A stretch of 12,719 nt of DNA from an uncultured Veillonella sp. (GTDB lineage: Bacteria > Bacillota > Negativicutes > Veillonellales > Veillonellaceae), in NCBI GenBank assembly GCA_934183145.1, contig CAKPSA010000030.1:1-12719 (forward strand), read 5' to 3'. The notes under the pieces were generated by a model that saw only the letters and a program-made list of their open reading frames with translations, did no database searches and was not told the DNA's origin. A program made the position numbers and the translations under genes. Of this stretch, positions 1 through 7,401 are shown piece by piece. The stretch's first letter is position 1, and the number at the start of each line of letters is the position of its first letter.

Positions 1-56
1 AATTCATTTTTTCTTAATACAAAAAGGGTACAAATTTAAGTTGTAGATTAGTCTAT

Positions 57-1176
<1,120 letters not shown>

Positions 1177-1220
1177 GAGTATTACTCTATAATCTCTTAG
1201 CTGGCAATATGCTAATACAT

Positions 1221-1243
1221 GCGCCTCTTTATGGGGCGCTTTT
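1221..1243 (+). terminator. intrinsic terminator 1 after ilvC
   Basis: GCGCCTC (1221-1227) pairs with GGGGCGC (1233-1239), including one G-U pair, around a five-base loop. A short run of four T follows. It lies 44 bases past the ilvC stop codon. Confidence 0.75.
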
Positions 1244-1258
1244 GTATTGCTTATAAAG

Positions 1259-1294
1259 AACAGTTGGTGTTGACTATGACACCAACTGTTTTTT
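1259..1294 (+). terminator. intrinsic terminator 2 after ilvC
   Basis: A perfect 12-bp stem, AACAGTTGGTGT (1259-1270) with ACACCAACTGTT (1279-1290), has an eight-base loop and six T residues ending at 1294. It is stronger than the hairpin just upstream and probably serves as the main stop or a backup. AA at 1259-1260 gives only a poor U-tract on the other strand, so it is likely directional. Confidence 0.85.
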
Positions 1295-1319
1295 CATACA
1301 GGAAATAGTAATGTTTGCA

Positions 1320-1348
1320 TTGTATAATGGTAAATATTTCTATATAAT
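1320..1348 (+). promoter_or_regulatory. candidate promoter for the DUF3290/DUF421 unit
   Basis: A perfect TATAAT at 1343-1348 stands 17 bases after TTGTAT (1320-1325), a weak -35. Other TATAAT copies occur at 1323-1328, 1366-1371 and 1375-1380, so the exact promoter cannot be fixed by eye. A promoter is expected here because two terminators precede it and the next gene has a strong ribosome binding site. The spacer 1295-1473 holds only this and the repeats at 1382-1429. Confidence 0.4.
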
Positions 1349-1381
1349 AATCCTTTAAAATTTAATATAATAGATATAATA

Positions 1382-1429
1382 AGTAATTTAAGATAAATGA
1401 ACTAGTAATTTACAGTGAATATACTAGTT
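1382..1429. repeat. inverted repeat plus overlapping direct repeat, possible operator
   Basis: AACTAGTA (1400-1407) and TACTAGTT (1422-1429) form a perfect 8-bp inverted repeat with a 14-base spacer. AGTAATTTA occurs at 1382-1390 and again at 1404-1412, 22 bases apart or about two helical turns. The block lies 45 bases before the DUF3290 start codon and downstream of the candidate promoters, a position suited to a repressor site. In such AT-rich DNA chance is possible; there is no T-run, so it is not a terminator. Confidence 0.3.
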
Positions 1430-1473
1430 GTTTATATAGACGTAATAGCAATTCATTTGAAAGGAGAATTACA

Positions 1474-1926
1474 ATGGACTTCTATACGGTTTCATATGTG
1501 GAGAGTCAGATTGCATCTGGTCACACATTAGGCTTTATCTTTTTCGTAGTCATTTTATTAGCCCTTCTCGGCGTGGGTATTCAAATTTTGCGTAATGGTT
1601 TTACAAGCCGTTATCGTGATTTAACAGTTATTTTATCTTTAATTATTGTGTTTTTCTTAGGTTTAGAATATCAAGAATATGGTCGTATGAAGAATTACTC
1701 TGAGGATTCTTCTAGAATGGCTCAATTCTTACACTCCTTTAGTGCGGACCGTGGTGTAGATGAAGGTCAATTAGCGGTTAACTCCTTAAAAGTGCGTAAT
1801 GGTATGATTTTAAAAGTTAGTGATGCATATTATGAGGTGCAATTTAATCCTGAATATACTACCTATACAATCACTCGTGTGTATACAGTGAGTCCTACAG
1901 ATCGACTTCACGATAAAGTGGATTAA
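1474..1926 (+). CDS. DUF3290 family membrane protein
   Basis: Function unknown. The 150-residue protein has two predicted membrane helices, at about residues 18-40 (GFIFFVVILLALLGVGI) and 49-65 (LTVILSLIIVFFLGLEY), joined by a short basic loop (RNGFTSRYR). A soluble C-terminal part of about 85 residues follows, with a short beta-rich stretch near its end (DAYYEVQF...TTYTITRVYTV). Length, two-helix layout and gene order match DUF3290 proteins, which in Firmicutes usually sit directly beside DUF421/YetF proteins, as here. AAGGAG at 1461-1466 sets the ATG start. The gap to the next gene is 18 bases, so the three genes are likely cotranscribed. The family name is from memory of sequence style and context; no catalytic motif is visible. 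Confidence 0.75.
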   Translation: MDFYTVSYVESQIASGHTLGFIFFVVILLALLGVGIQILRNGFTSRYRDLTVILSLIIVFFLGLEYQEYGRMKNYSEDSSRMAQFLHSFSADRGVDEGQLAVNSLKVRNGMILKVSDAYYEVQFNPEYTTYTITRVYTVSPTDRLHDKVD

Positions 1927-1944
1927 GGTAGTAAGGAGTTAATA

Positions 1945-2616
1945 ATGACGGATTTTATACCTGTTTATGGAATGGTATTTGCAAAGCTAGGTATTGGCCT
2001 ACTAGCTATTATTTTACAAATTAATGTGATGGGGAAGGGCAATTTAGCCCCTACCTCAGCATTAGATCAATTGCAAAACTATGTACTCGGTGGTATTATA
2101 GGTGCTATTATTTATAATCCTGCCATTGGTATATTACAATTTATCTTGGTTCTTATCTTATGGACTATTCTTGTGTTGACTATAAAGTTTCTAAAAGGTA
2201 ATTTTAGATTCTTCAAAAAAATTCTTGATGGTCATCCAGCTATTTTAGTAGAGAACGGTGTCATTTTGACAGACCAATGTATGCGCTTTGGCATGCAAGC
2301 GGCTGAGTTAAAAATGAAATTGCGTGCAGCCGGTGTTCTCCGTGCAAAAGATGTTAAACGGGCTATTTTAGAACAAAATGGACAGTTAAAGGTTGTTAAG
2401 TTCGGCGAAGAAAATGTTTTGTTAGATTTGATTACAGATGGTCAAATTAATCCTTTTGCACTAGATTTAATTAATAAAGATGAATCTTGGCTAGTTGGGG
2501 AATTAGCAAAGCAAGGCTATACCATTAAGGATGTGTATGTTGCAGAGTATACAGATGGGGACATCGATATATATCCGTTTGAACATTCTACAGGCCTTAC
2601 ATTATTTAAAAAATAA
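1945..2616 (+). CDS. DUF421/YetF-like membrane protein, copy 1
   Basis: Uncharacterised membrane protein of 223 residues, as in the YetF/YdfR/YkjA group of Bacillus. Three hydrophobic segments are seen at about residues 7-28, 44-58 and 60-84, with the SALDQLQNYVLGGIIGAII stretch that corresponds to the conserved (S/T)xxDxxxxxxxGxxxGxxI region of the family. A cytoplasmic C-terminal half of about 130 residues follows, with DGHPAILVENG, CMRFGMQAAELKMKLR and VKRAILEQNGQL typical of the small C-terminal YetF domains. AAGGAG at 1933-1938 precedes the ATG. It is followed 15 bases later by a close paralog. Roles proposed for relatives include spore or stress functions, but none can be assigned from this sequence. 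Confidence 0.85.
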   Translation: MTDFIPVYGMVFAKLGIGLLAIILQINVMGKGNLAPTSALDQLQNYVLGGIIGAIIYNPAIGILQFILVLILWTILVLTIKFLKGNFRFFKKILDGHPAILVENGVILTDQCMRFGMQAAELKMKLRAAGVLRAKDVKRAILEQNGQLKVVKFGEENVLLDLITDGQINPFALDLINKDESWLVGELAKQGYTIKDVYVAEYTDGDIDIYPFEHSTGLTLFKK

Positions 2617-2631
2617 AAAAGGAGTAAATAT

Positions 2632-3351
2632 ATGATAGAATCTATGACTATATATGGTATGGTCTTTGCAAAACTGGCCATTGGTCTCTTAGCTATTATT
2701 TTACAAATCAACTTAATGGGGAAGGGCAACTTAGCACCAACCTCTGCACTAGACCAATTACAAAACTACGTACTTGGTGGTATTATTGGTGCCATCATTT
2801 ACAACGATCAAATTGGTATCTTACAGTTTATGTTAGTTCTCATCTTGTGGACTATCCTTGTAATGTCCCTTAAATTCTTAAAAGGTAATCTTCGTTTTTT
2901 CAAAACAATTCTAGATGGTCATCCCGTTATTGTAATTGAAAAAGGTCATGTATTGACAGACGAATGTATGCGTTATGGTATCCAAGCGGCGGAACTTAAA
3001 TTGAAATTACGTACAGCTGGTGTTCAATATGTAACAGATGTAAAACGTGCTGTATTAGAGCAAAATGGTCAGTTAAGCGTTGTTCAATTCGGTGATGAAA
3101 ATATTAAATTTGACCTTATTGATGATGGTCAAATTAATCATTTTACATTAGCTGTAATTGAAAAAGAGCAAGAGTGGCTTGAAGCAGAAGTGGAAAAGCA
3201 AGGGTATAAAATTAAAGATGTATACATTGCTGAATATAAAGATGGCGAAGTAGTTATCTATCCTTATGAAAGAAAACATCGTCCTCAGCTTGTAAATAGT
3301 TTAAAGACTAAGACTGTACATACTAAAGATAAATTAAAATCTAAAATCTAA
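2632..3351 (+). CDS. DUF421/YetF-like membrane protein, copy 2
   Basis: Paralog of the preceding gene, 239 residues, with the same three membrane segments and C-terminal YetF-type domain. Hand alignment over residues 8-213 of both copies gives about three quarters identity. The first 51 residues differ at only two positions (about 96% identical), while the last 65 differ at about 26 (about 60%). This copy ends in an extra basic tail of about 24 residues (HRPQLVNSLKTKTVHTKDK...), absent from copy 1. AAGGAG (2619-2624) precedes the ATG at 2632. It looks like an in-place tandem duplication within the DUF3290-DUF421 operon, possibly giving hetero-oligomers; that is inference. Confidence 0.85.
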   Translation: MIESMTIYGMVFAKLAIGLLAIILQINLMGKGNLAPTSALDQLQNYVLGGIIGAIIYNDQIGILQFMLVLILWTILVMSLKFLKGNLRFFKTILDGHPVIVIEKGHVLTDECMRYGIQAAELKLKLRTAGVQYVTDVKRAVLEQNGQLSVVQFGDENIKFDLIDDGQINHFTLAVIEKEQEWLEAEVEKQGYKIKDVYIAEYKDGEVVIYPYERKHRPQLVNSLKTKTVHTKDKLKSKI

Positions 3352-3364
3352 TAGTTAGTATTTT

Positions 3365-3390
3365 TAAGCCCACTATTCGTAGTGGGCTTA
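3365..3390 (+). terminator. perfect hairpin at end of DUF421 unit, weak or atypical terminator
   Basis: TAAGCCCACTA (3365-3375) and TAGTGGGCTTA (3380-3390) pair perfectly over 11 bp around a TTCG tetraloop. The run of T lies before the stem (3361-3365), not after it, where the sequence is TATAG. It may be a weak terminator, a 3'-end stabiliser or an RNA processing site. The next gene's ribosome binding site (AAAGGA, 3396-3401) starts only six bases after the stem. Confidence 0.55.
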
Positions 3391-3406
3391 TATAGAAAGG
3401 AACATA

Positions 3407-5134
3407 GTGAATCGTAAAGATTTAATTGATCGATTACAGGAATTATATAGAGACGAAGATAGTCGAGTAACTGTAAATCCTCATGCAGGACAAAAGGTGG
3501 CTATTGTCTATCCTAATACATATTTTGTGGGCATGAGTAATCTTGGTCTACACATCATCTATGAGGAAATCAACTTACGTAATGATAGCGTATGTGAACG
3601 TATCTTCTTGCCGGAGAAAAAAGAACTAGAAGCGTACGATAAAACTAAGACTCCTCTTATGAGTGTTGAAACGCAACGGCCTATGCATCAGTTTGATGTG
3701 GTCGCCTTTGATGTGACCTTTGAAATGGATTATTTCCATATTCCACTTATGTTACGTTATGGCCGTGTACCGATTATGGGGAAAGACCGCACAGAGTTTG
3801 ACCCTATCGTTATTGCTGGTGGTCCTTGTGCTACCTTTAATCCTGAGCCATTTGCGGACTTTATCGATGCTTTCATTATCGGTGAAGGGGAAGGTATCGT
3901 CAGCCGCGTTCTAGACATCATTCGTGATGGTAAAATGGAAGGCTTAGATCGCCATGCTATTTTGCGTCAATTAGCGAATGTATCTGGTGTGTACGTTCCA
4001 TCCTTATATGTGCCGATTTATAGTGAAGATGGGGCTTTTAAAGGCTATGATATAGCCGAGGGCGTTCCTAAGACAATTAAACGTCACTTTGAAATGCTCA
4101 CTAGCGGCGGTGAGACCGTAGTAGCTACAAATTATACAGAGTTTGGTGCTATGTATATCATCGAGGTAGCTCGTGGTTGTGGTCGCCATTGTCGATTCTG
4201 TATGGCAGGCTATTGCTTCCGTGTACCGCGCGTACGACCTTTAGAAATATTAAAAGAAGGCGTAGATAGAGCAGAGAAATTAGGTAAAAAGGTAGGCCTT
4301 ATGGGGGCCGCTATTTCCGATTATCCAGAGGTAGATGAACTGGTTACGTATATTCGTTCTAAAGATATGCGCTATTCTTGTGCATCCTTACGGGCGGATT
4401 CTTTGACGCAAGCCGTAGTAGACGGATTGGCAGATAGCGGACAAAAGACGATTACCATTGCCCCAGAAACGGGCAGTGAACGGTTACGCCGCGTTATAAA
4501 TAAAGGCATTAGTGAAGAGCATTTGAAAAATGCTGCAACTTTATCTGCTAAGTCCGGCATTCAACACATGCGCCTTTACATCATGATTGGGTTGCCAACG
4601 GAAACAGACGAGGATATTGAAGCCATCGTAGGTCTTGCAGAACGGACGCAAGCCCATATGGCCGAGGTAGGCTGTAAAGGTCGTTTGACACTTAGTATTA
4701 ATCCATTTATTCCTAAGCCTTTTACACCATTCCAGTGGATGGCTATGGACCATCAAAAAACGGTAGAGAAAAAATTACAATATATTAAAAAAGCACTACA
4801 AAAAAATCGCCGTATTGAAGTGCTTGTAGAGTCACCGAAAGAGGCATATATTCAAGGTGTACTAGCTCGTGGGGATCGTCGCCTTGGCGCGGTACTTGCC
4901 GCTTGTGCAGCAGATCGTGGTAGTAAGTCCTTTAAGTCTGAAATGAAGGCAGCAGGCCTCGATATGGATGATATGAACTATCGGGAGCGTAGCTTTGATG
5001 AGTTTTTGCCGTGGAGTCACCTCGATATGGGGATGGATGAGGGGTATCTTGAAATGGAATGGAAACGTTCCGTCGATGAAGCGTATACGCCTCCATGTGT
5101 ACAAGGCTGTAAGCGCTGTGGTGTTTGTAAATAG
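3407..5134 (+). CDS. radical SAM protein with B12-binding-like N-terminus (TIGR03960 type)
   Basis: Function unknown; a radical SAM enzyme expected to use a [4Fe-4S] cluster to cleave S-adenosylmethionine. The 575 residues begin with a B12-binding-like domain (about 1-200; VAIVYPNTYFVGMSNLG, IVIAGGPCATFNPEPFADFID, GEGEG). The radical SAM core has the CxxxCxxC motif as C258, C262, C265 (RGCGRHCRFCMAGYCFR), then GLMGAAISDYPEVDEL, ITIAPETGSERLRRVINKG and IMIGLPTETDEDIE. The C-terminus ends in a further cysteine set, C564-x3-C568-x2-C571-x2-C574, which may bind metal. The start is GTG at 3407 with AAAGGA five bases before it. In many genomes such proteins are fused to or followed by a DUF2344 protein and then RNase G; neither is seen here. 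Its stop codon overlaps the ribosome binding site of pgeF (TAGGAGG), implying cotranscription. Confidence 0.88.
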   Translation: MNRKDLIDRLQELYRDEDSRVTVNPHAGQKVAIVYPNTYFVGMSNLGLHIIYEEINLRNDSVCERIFLPEKKELEAYDKTKTPLMSVETQRPMHQFDVVAFDVTFEMDYFHIPLMLRYGRVPIMGKDRTEFDPIVIAGGPCATFNPEPFADFIDAFIIGEGEGIVSRVLDIIRDGKMEGLDRHAILRQLANVSGVYVPSLYVPIYSEDGAFKGYDIAEGVPKTIKRHFEMLTSGGETVVATNYTEFGAMYIIEVARGCGRHCRFCMAGYCFRVPRVRPLEILKEGVDRAEKLGKKVGLMGAAISDYPEVDELVTYIRSKDMRYSCASLRADSLTQAVVDGLADSGQKTITIAPETGSERLRRVINKGISEEHLKNAATLSAKSGIQHMRLYIMIGLPTETDEDIEAIVGLAERTQAHMAEVGCKGRLTLSINPFIPKPFTPFQWMAMDHQKTVEKKLQYIKKALQKNRRIEVLVESPKEAYIQGVLARGDRRLGAVLAACAADRGSKSFKSEMKAAGLDMDDMNYRERSFDEFLPWSHLDMGMDEGYLEMEWKRSVDEAYTPPCVQGCKRCGVCK

Positions 5135-5143
5135 GAGGCACTC

Positions 5144-5998
5144 ATGAATCAATCTGTAAAACGTATAGATGTACAAGGTCCTCATGGTACTTGGTCCTAT
5201 GAAGCTCCTAATTGGTCGGACCAATTTCCCATCGTTATGGGAGATACCTTCCGCCATGGCGGTGTATCCCAAGCTCCTTATGAATCGCTAAACTTAGCCT
5301 TTCACGTAGGGGATGAGCCAAAGCATGTTCGTGAGAACCGTGCTATTATCGCCGAATATTTAGGCGTTGAACCTACACACATTTCTTGTGGTAATCAAGT
5401 ACATGGTCTCAAGGCTGTTGAAATTACAGAAGACTTAGTTGGTGCTGGAGCCTTTGGAGAGGATACAGCTATCGATGACTGTGATGCGGTATTTACAAAA
5501 TTATCCAATGTACCACTATTTTTATTTACCGCCGACTGCGTAGCCGTTGGTATTTACGATGCTAAGAATCATGCTATGGCCACCGTTCATGCAGGGTGGC
5601 GCGGTGCGATTGGCCATTTGCCTGTACTTACCATTGAATCGATGAAAGAATCTTACGGTACAGAGTTCAAAGATTGTTATGTATATCTTGGACCTAGTAT
5701 AGGACCGGAGTCCTTTGAAGTTGATGTAGAACTGGGCAAACGTTTTGAATTAGCTTGGCGTGGTATGACAGAACGTAGCGTTGCAGATGTAGTAAATTAC
5801 CCAGGCGATAAATTAGATAAAGCCTATATCGATTTGTGGAACTTTATCGCCGAAGGTCTTATTATTAATGGGGTACCTAAAGAACATATCGCCATTGGTG
5901 GTACCGATAGTGTAACCGAAGGTGATTGCTATTCCTATCGTCGCGAATCTGGTAAAACCGGGCGTATGGCTTTGTTCGGTATGTTGCAAGAACGGTAG
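5144..5998 (+). CDS. pgeF: peptidoglycan editing factor / multicopper-oxidase-like laccase-domain protein (YlmD/YfiH)
   Basis: Family members were first called polyphenol oxidases; E. coli YfiH (PgeF) is known to correct peptidoglycan precursors carrying L-Ser in place of L-Ala, and purine-nucleoside activity is reported for other relatives. The 284-residue protein has the three zinc ligands in place: H87 in CGNQVHG, C132 in FTADCVAVGIYD and H149 in TVHAGWRG, with the 17-residue spacing between the last two expected for the family. YLGPSIGPESFEVD and the C-terminal CYSYRRESGKTGRMA are also characteristic. The ATG at 5144 follows AGGAGG (5133-5138), which overlaps the upstream stop codon. It corresponds to ylmD, the gene commonly found before ylmE and sepF, as here. 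Confidence 0.93.
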   Translation: MNQSVKRIDVQGPHGTWSYEAPNWSDQFPIVMGDTFRHGGVSQAPYESLNLAFHVGDEPKHVRENRAIIAEYLGVEPTHISCGNQVHGLKAVEITEDLVGAGAFGEDTAIDDCDAVFTKLSNVPLFLFTADCVAVGIYDAKNHAMATVHAGWRGAIGHLPVLTIESMKESYGTEFKDCYVYLGPSIGPESFEVDVELGKRFELAWRGMTERSVADVVNYPGDKLDKAYIDLWNFIAEGLIINGVPKEHIAIGGTDSVTEGDCYSYRRESGKTGRMALFGMLQER

Positions 5999-6053
5999 TA
6001 CTTTTTTAAGTATATACATGCATAGATTTATGCGCTTTATAAGTCCTAAATCA

Positions 6054-6082
6054 TGTACAATCAATAATAAATACTATATAAT
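6054..6082 (+). promoter_or_regulatory. candidate promoter for yggS-sepF-proC-ylmH
   Basis: TATAAT at 6077-6082 lies 17 bases after TGTACA (6054-6059), in the 141-base AT-rich spacer between pgeF and yggS. It would give a leader of about 50 bases. No clear terminator follows pgeF (only a weak GCATA/TATGC hairpin at 6020-6033), so read-through from the upstream pair is also possible. Confidence 0.4.
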
Positions 6083-6139
6083 AGAATAGTCTATACAAAT
6101 ATATTTTATGGTTTTATATATAGATTGAAGGGGGATCAT

Positions 6140-6826
6140 ATGATTGAAGAATCCCTACACGCTATACAGCAGCGCATGGCAGATGCTATGGCGCGCGTTG
6201 GTCGCGTAGATACAGCATTATTGGTAGCAGTTACTAAGAACCACCCCGTATCAGCGGTGGAAGAGGTGGCGCGTCTCGGTGTGACTCATGTAGGGGAAAA
6301 CCGAGTACAAGAGGCTAAAGAGAAACAGCTTACCTATAAAGGTCCACAATTGACATGGCATTTGATTGGTCATTTACAGGTCAATAAGGTGCGTCAAGCG
6401 GTGCCTATGTTTGATTTAATTCATTCTGTAGACAGCCGTAAATTATTAGATGAAATTGAAAAGGTTGCAACCAAGCACGATAAGGTACAAGATGTACTAT
6501 TGCAAGTCAATGTAGCTCGCGAAGCATCTAAAACAGGTATGACCGTTGAAGAATTTCCAGAAATACGAGACTATGCAAAGACATTGCCTCATGTCCGTGT
6601 TCGGGGCTTGATGTGTATGGCACCATTTTTCGATGATCCAGAGGAAGCACGTCCAATCTTCCGTATAGCTAATGCCTTGTTCGAGGATATGAAGGGCTAT
6701 TTTGAAGAAGGACAGATTCAATATTTATCAATGGGGATGACTCACGACTTTGAAGTCGCTTTGGAAGAAGGGGCTAACATCGTTCGTGTAGGCACAGCAA
6801 TTTTTGGGGAACGTGTGTATTATTAA
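6140..6826 (+). CDS. yggS: PLP homeostasis protein, YggS/YlmE/PROSC family
   Basis: Binds pyridoxal 5'-phosphate and helps keep the free PLP and amino-acid pools balanced; no enzyme activity is established for the family. The product is 228 residues, the normal length, a single alanine-racemase-like TIM barrel. The PLP lysine is K33 in LVAVTK. Family stretches include HVGENRVQEAKEK, WHLIGHLQVNKV, HSVDS, RGLMCMAP and the phosphate-binding end SMGMTHDF...GANIVRVGTAIFG; most relatives have MS before xDF where this has MT. The ATG at 6140 is preferred because AAGGGGG (6128-6134) lies six bases before it; an in-frame TTG at 6125 would overlap this site. It is the ylmE position of the ylm cluster, 51 bases before sepF. 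Confidence 0.94.
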   Translation: MIEESLHAIQQRMADAMARVGRVDTALLVAVTKNHPVSAVEEVARLGVTHVGENRVQEAKEKQLTYKGPQLTWHLIGHLQVNKVRQAVPMFDLIHSVDSRKLLDEIEKVATKHDKVQDVLLQVNVAREASKTGMTVEEFPEIRDYAKTLPHVRVRGLMCMAPFFDDPEEARPIFRIANALFEDMKGYFEEGQIQYLSMGMTHDFEVALEEGANIVRVGTAIFGERVYY

Positions 6827-6877
6827 GGCTCGGGTTGCCTATTAATCGATAGCGTTATGTATTAGGAGGAAATCCAA

Positions 6878-7375
6878 ATGGCATTGGGAGATTATTTAGA
6901 CAAAGCAAAAAACTTATTCTTAGGCAAAAATGATGATGACTATGAATATGATGATTATGACTACGAAGATGATGAAGAATACGAAGCTGAACCTGCTCCA
7001 GTAGCTCCAGCAGCACCTGTATCCGGCGCATCTGAATTTCATCCACGCAAGGTAGGAGGCCAATCTACGATGACACAACGTCCAACAGCTATGAAAGTAG
7101 TTGTAATTGAACCAAAAGTATTTGAAGATTCTGAAAATATTACACATCAATTGCGCGACATGCGTCCTGTATTGATCAACTTTGAAAATACAGATCCTCA
7201 TGAAGCAGCGCGTATTGTGGACTTCGTATCTGGTGCGACATTTGCATTGGATGGCAAATTGGAAAAGGTTGGTAAGGACATTTTCATGTGCGTACCTGTA
7301 AACATTTCCATTGATTATTCTGATAATGAAAGTAACAAAACTGAGCAAAACGAATACGCTTGGGAAAACAAATAA
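6878..7375 (+). CDS. sepF: cell division protein SepF
   Basis: Membrane-associated FtsZ partner that tethers and organises the division ring at mid-cell. The 165 residues start with an amphipathic helix (MALGDYLDKAKNLFLG) of the kind that binds membrane. A linker follows that is very acidic: residues 19-36 consist only of Asp, Glu and Tyr (13 acidic, 5 Tyr), then an Ala/Pro-rich stretch (39-47). The globular SepF/DUF552 core runs from about residue 73 (MKVVVIEPKVFEDSENI) to 150, with the RPVLINFENTDP, ARIVDFVSGATFALDG and IFMCVPVNISI elements typical of it. The last 15 or so residues are polar. AGGAGG (6864-6869) sits eight bases before the ATG. It lies between yggS and proC, as in other ylm clusters and in cyanobacterial sepF-proC pairs. 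Confidence 0.95.
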   Translation: MALGDYLDKAKNLFLGKNDDDYEYDDYDYEDDEEYEAEPAPVAPAAPVSGASEFHPRKVGGQSTMTQRPTAMKVVVIEPKVFEDSENITHQLRDMRPVLINFENTDPHEAARIVDFVSGATFALDGKLEKVGKDIFMCVPVNISIDYSDNESNKTEQNEYAWENK

Positions 7376-7401
7376 TTTCTCTTTAAACGGTGGTGGCAAC
7401 T

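Larger units (their letters stand above)
1945..3351 (+). repeat. tandem gene duplication (two DUF421 genes)
   Basis: The two consecutive genes align end to end without gaps over about 206 codons. The duplicated unit is about 690 bases including a short spacer with a near-identical ribosome binding site. Protein identity falls from the membrane half to the soluble half, so the copies are old enough to have diverged or were partly homogenised at the 5' end. Confidence 0.8.

Noticed and set aside
4862..5272. 136-codon antisense open frame across the radical SAM/pgeF junction
   Set aside because: Both plus-strand genes are strongly supported and the antisense product resembles no family; it is a coding shadow.
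6001..6040. Terminator after pgeF
   Set aside because: Only a five-base GCATA/TATGC stem with no following T-run, and a T-run at 6002-6007 with no stable stem before it.
6920..7399. 159-codon open frame opposite sepF
   Set aside because: It arises from the GAT/GAA-rich acidic coding stretch, which reads as a long Ile/Val/Phe run in reverse; no ribosome binding site or family similarity, and sepF is certain.
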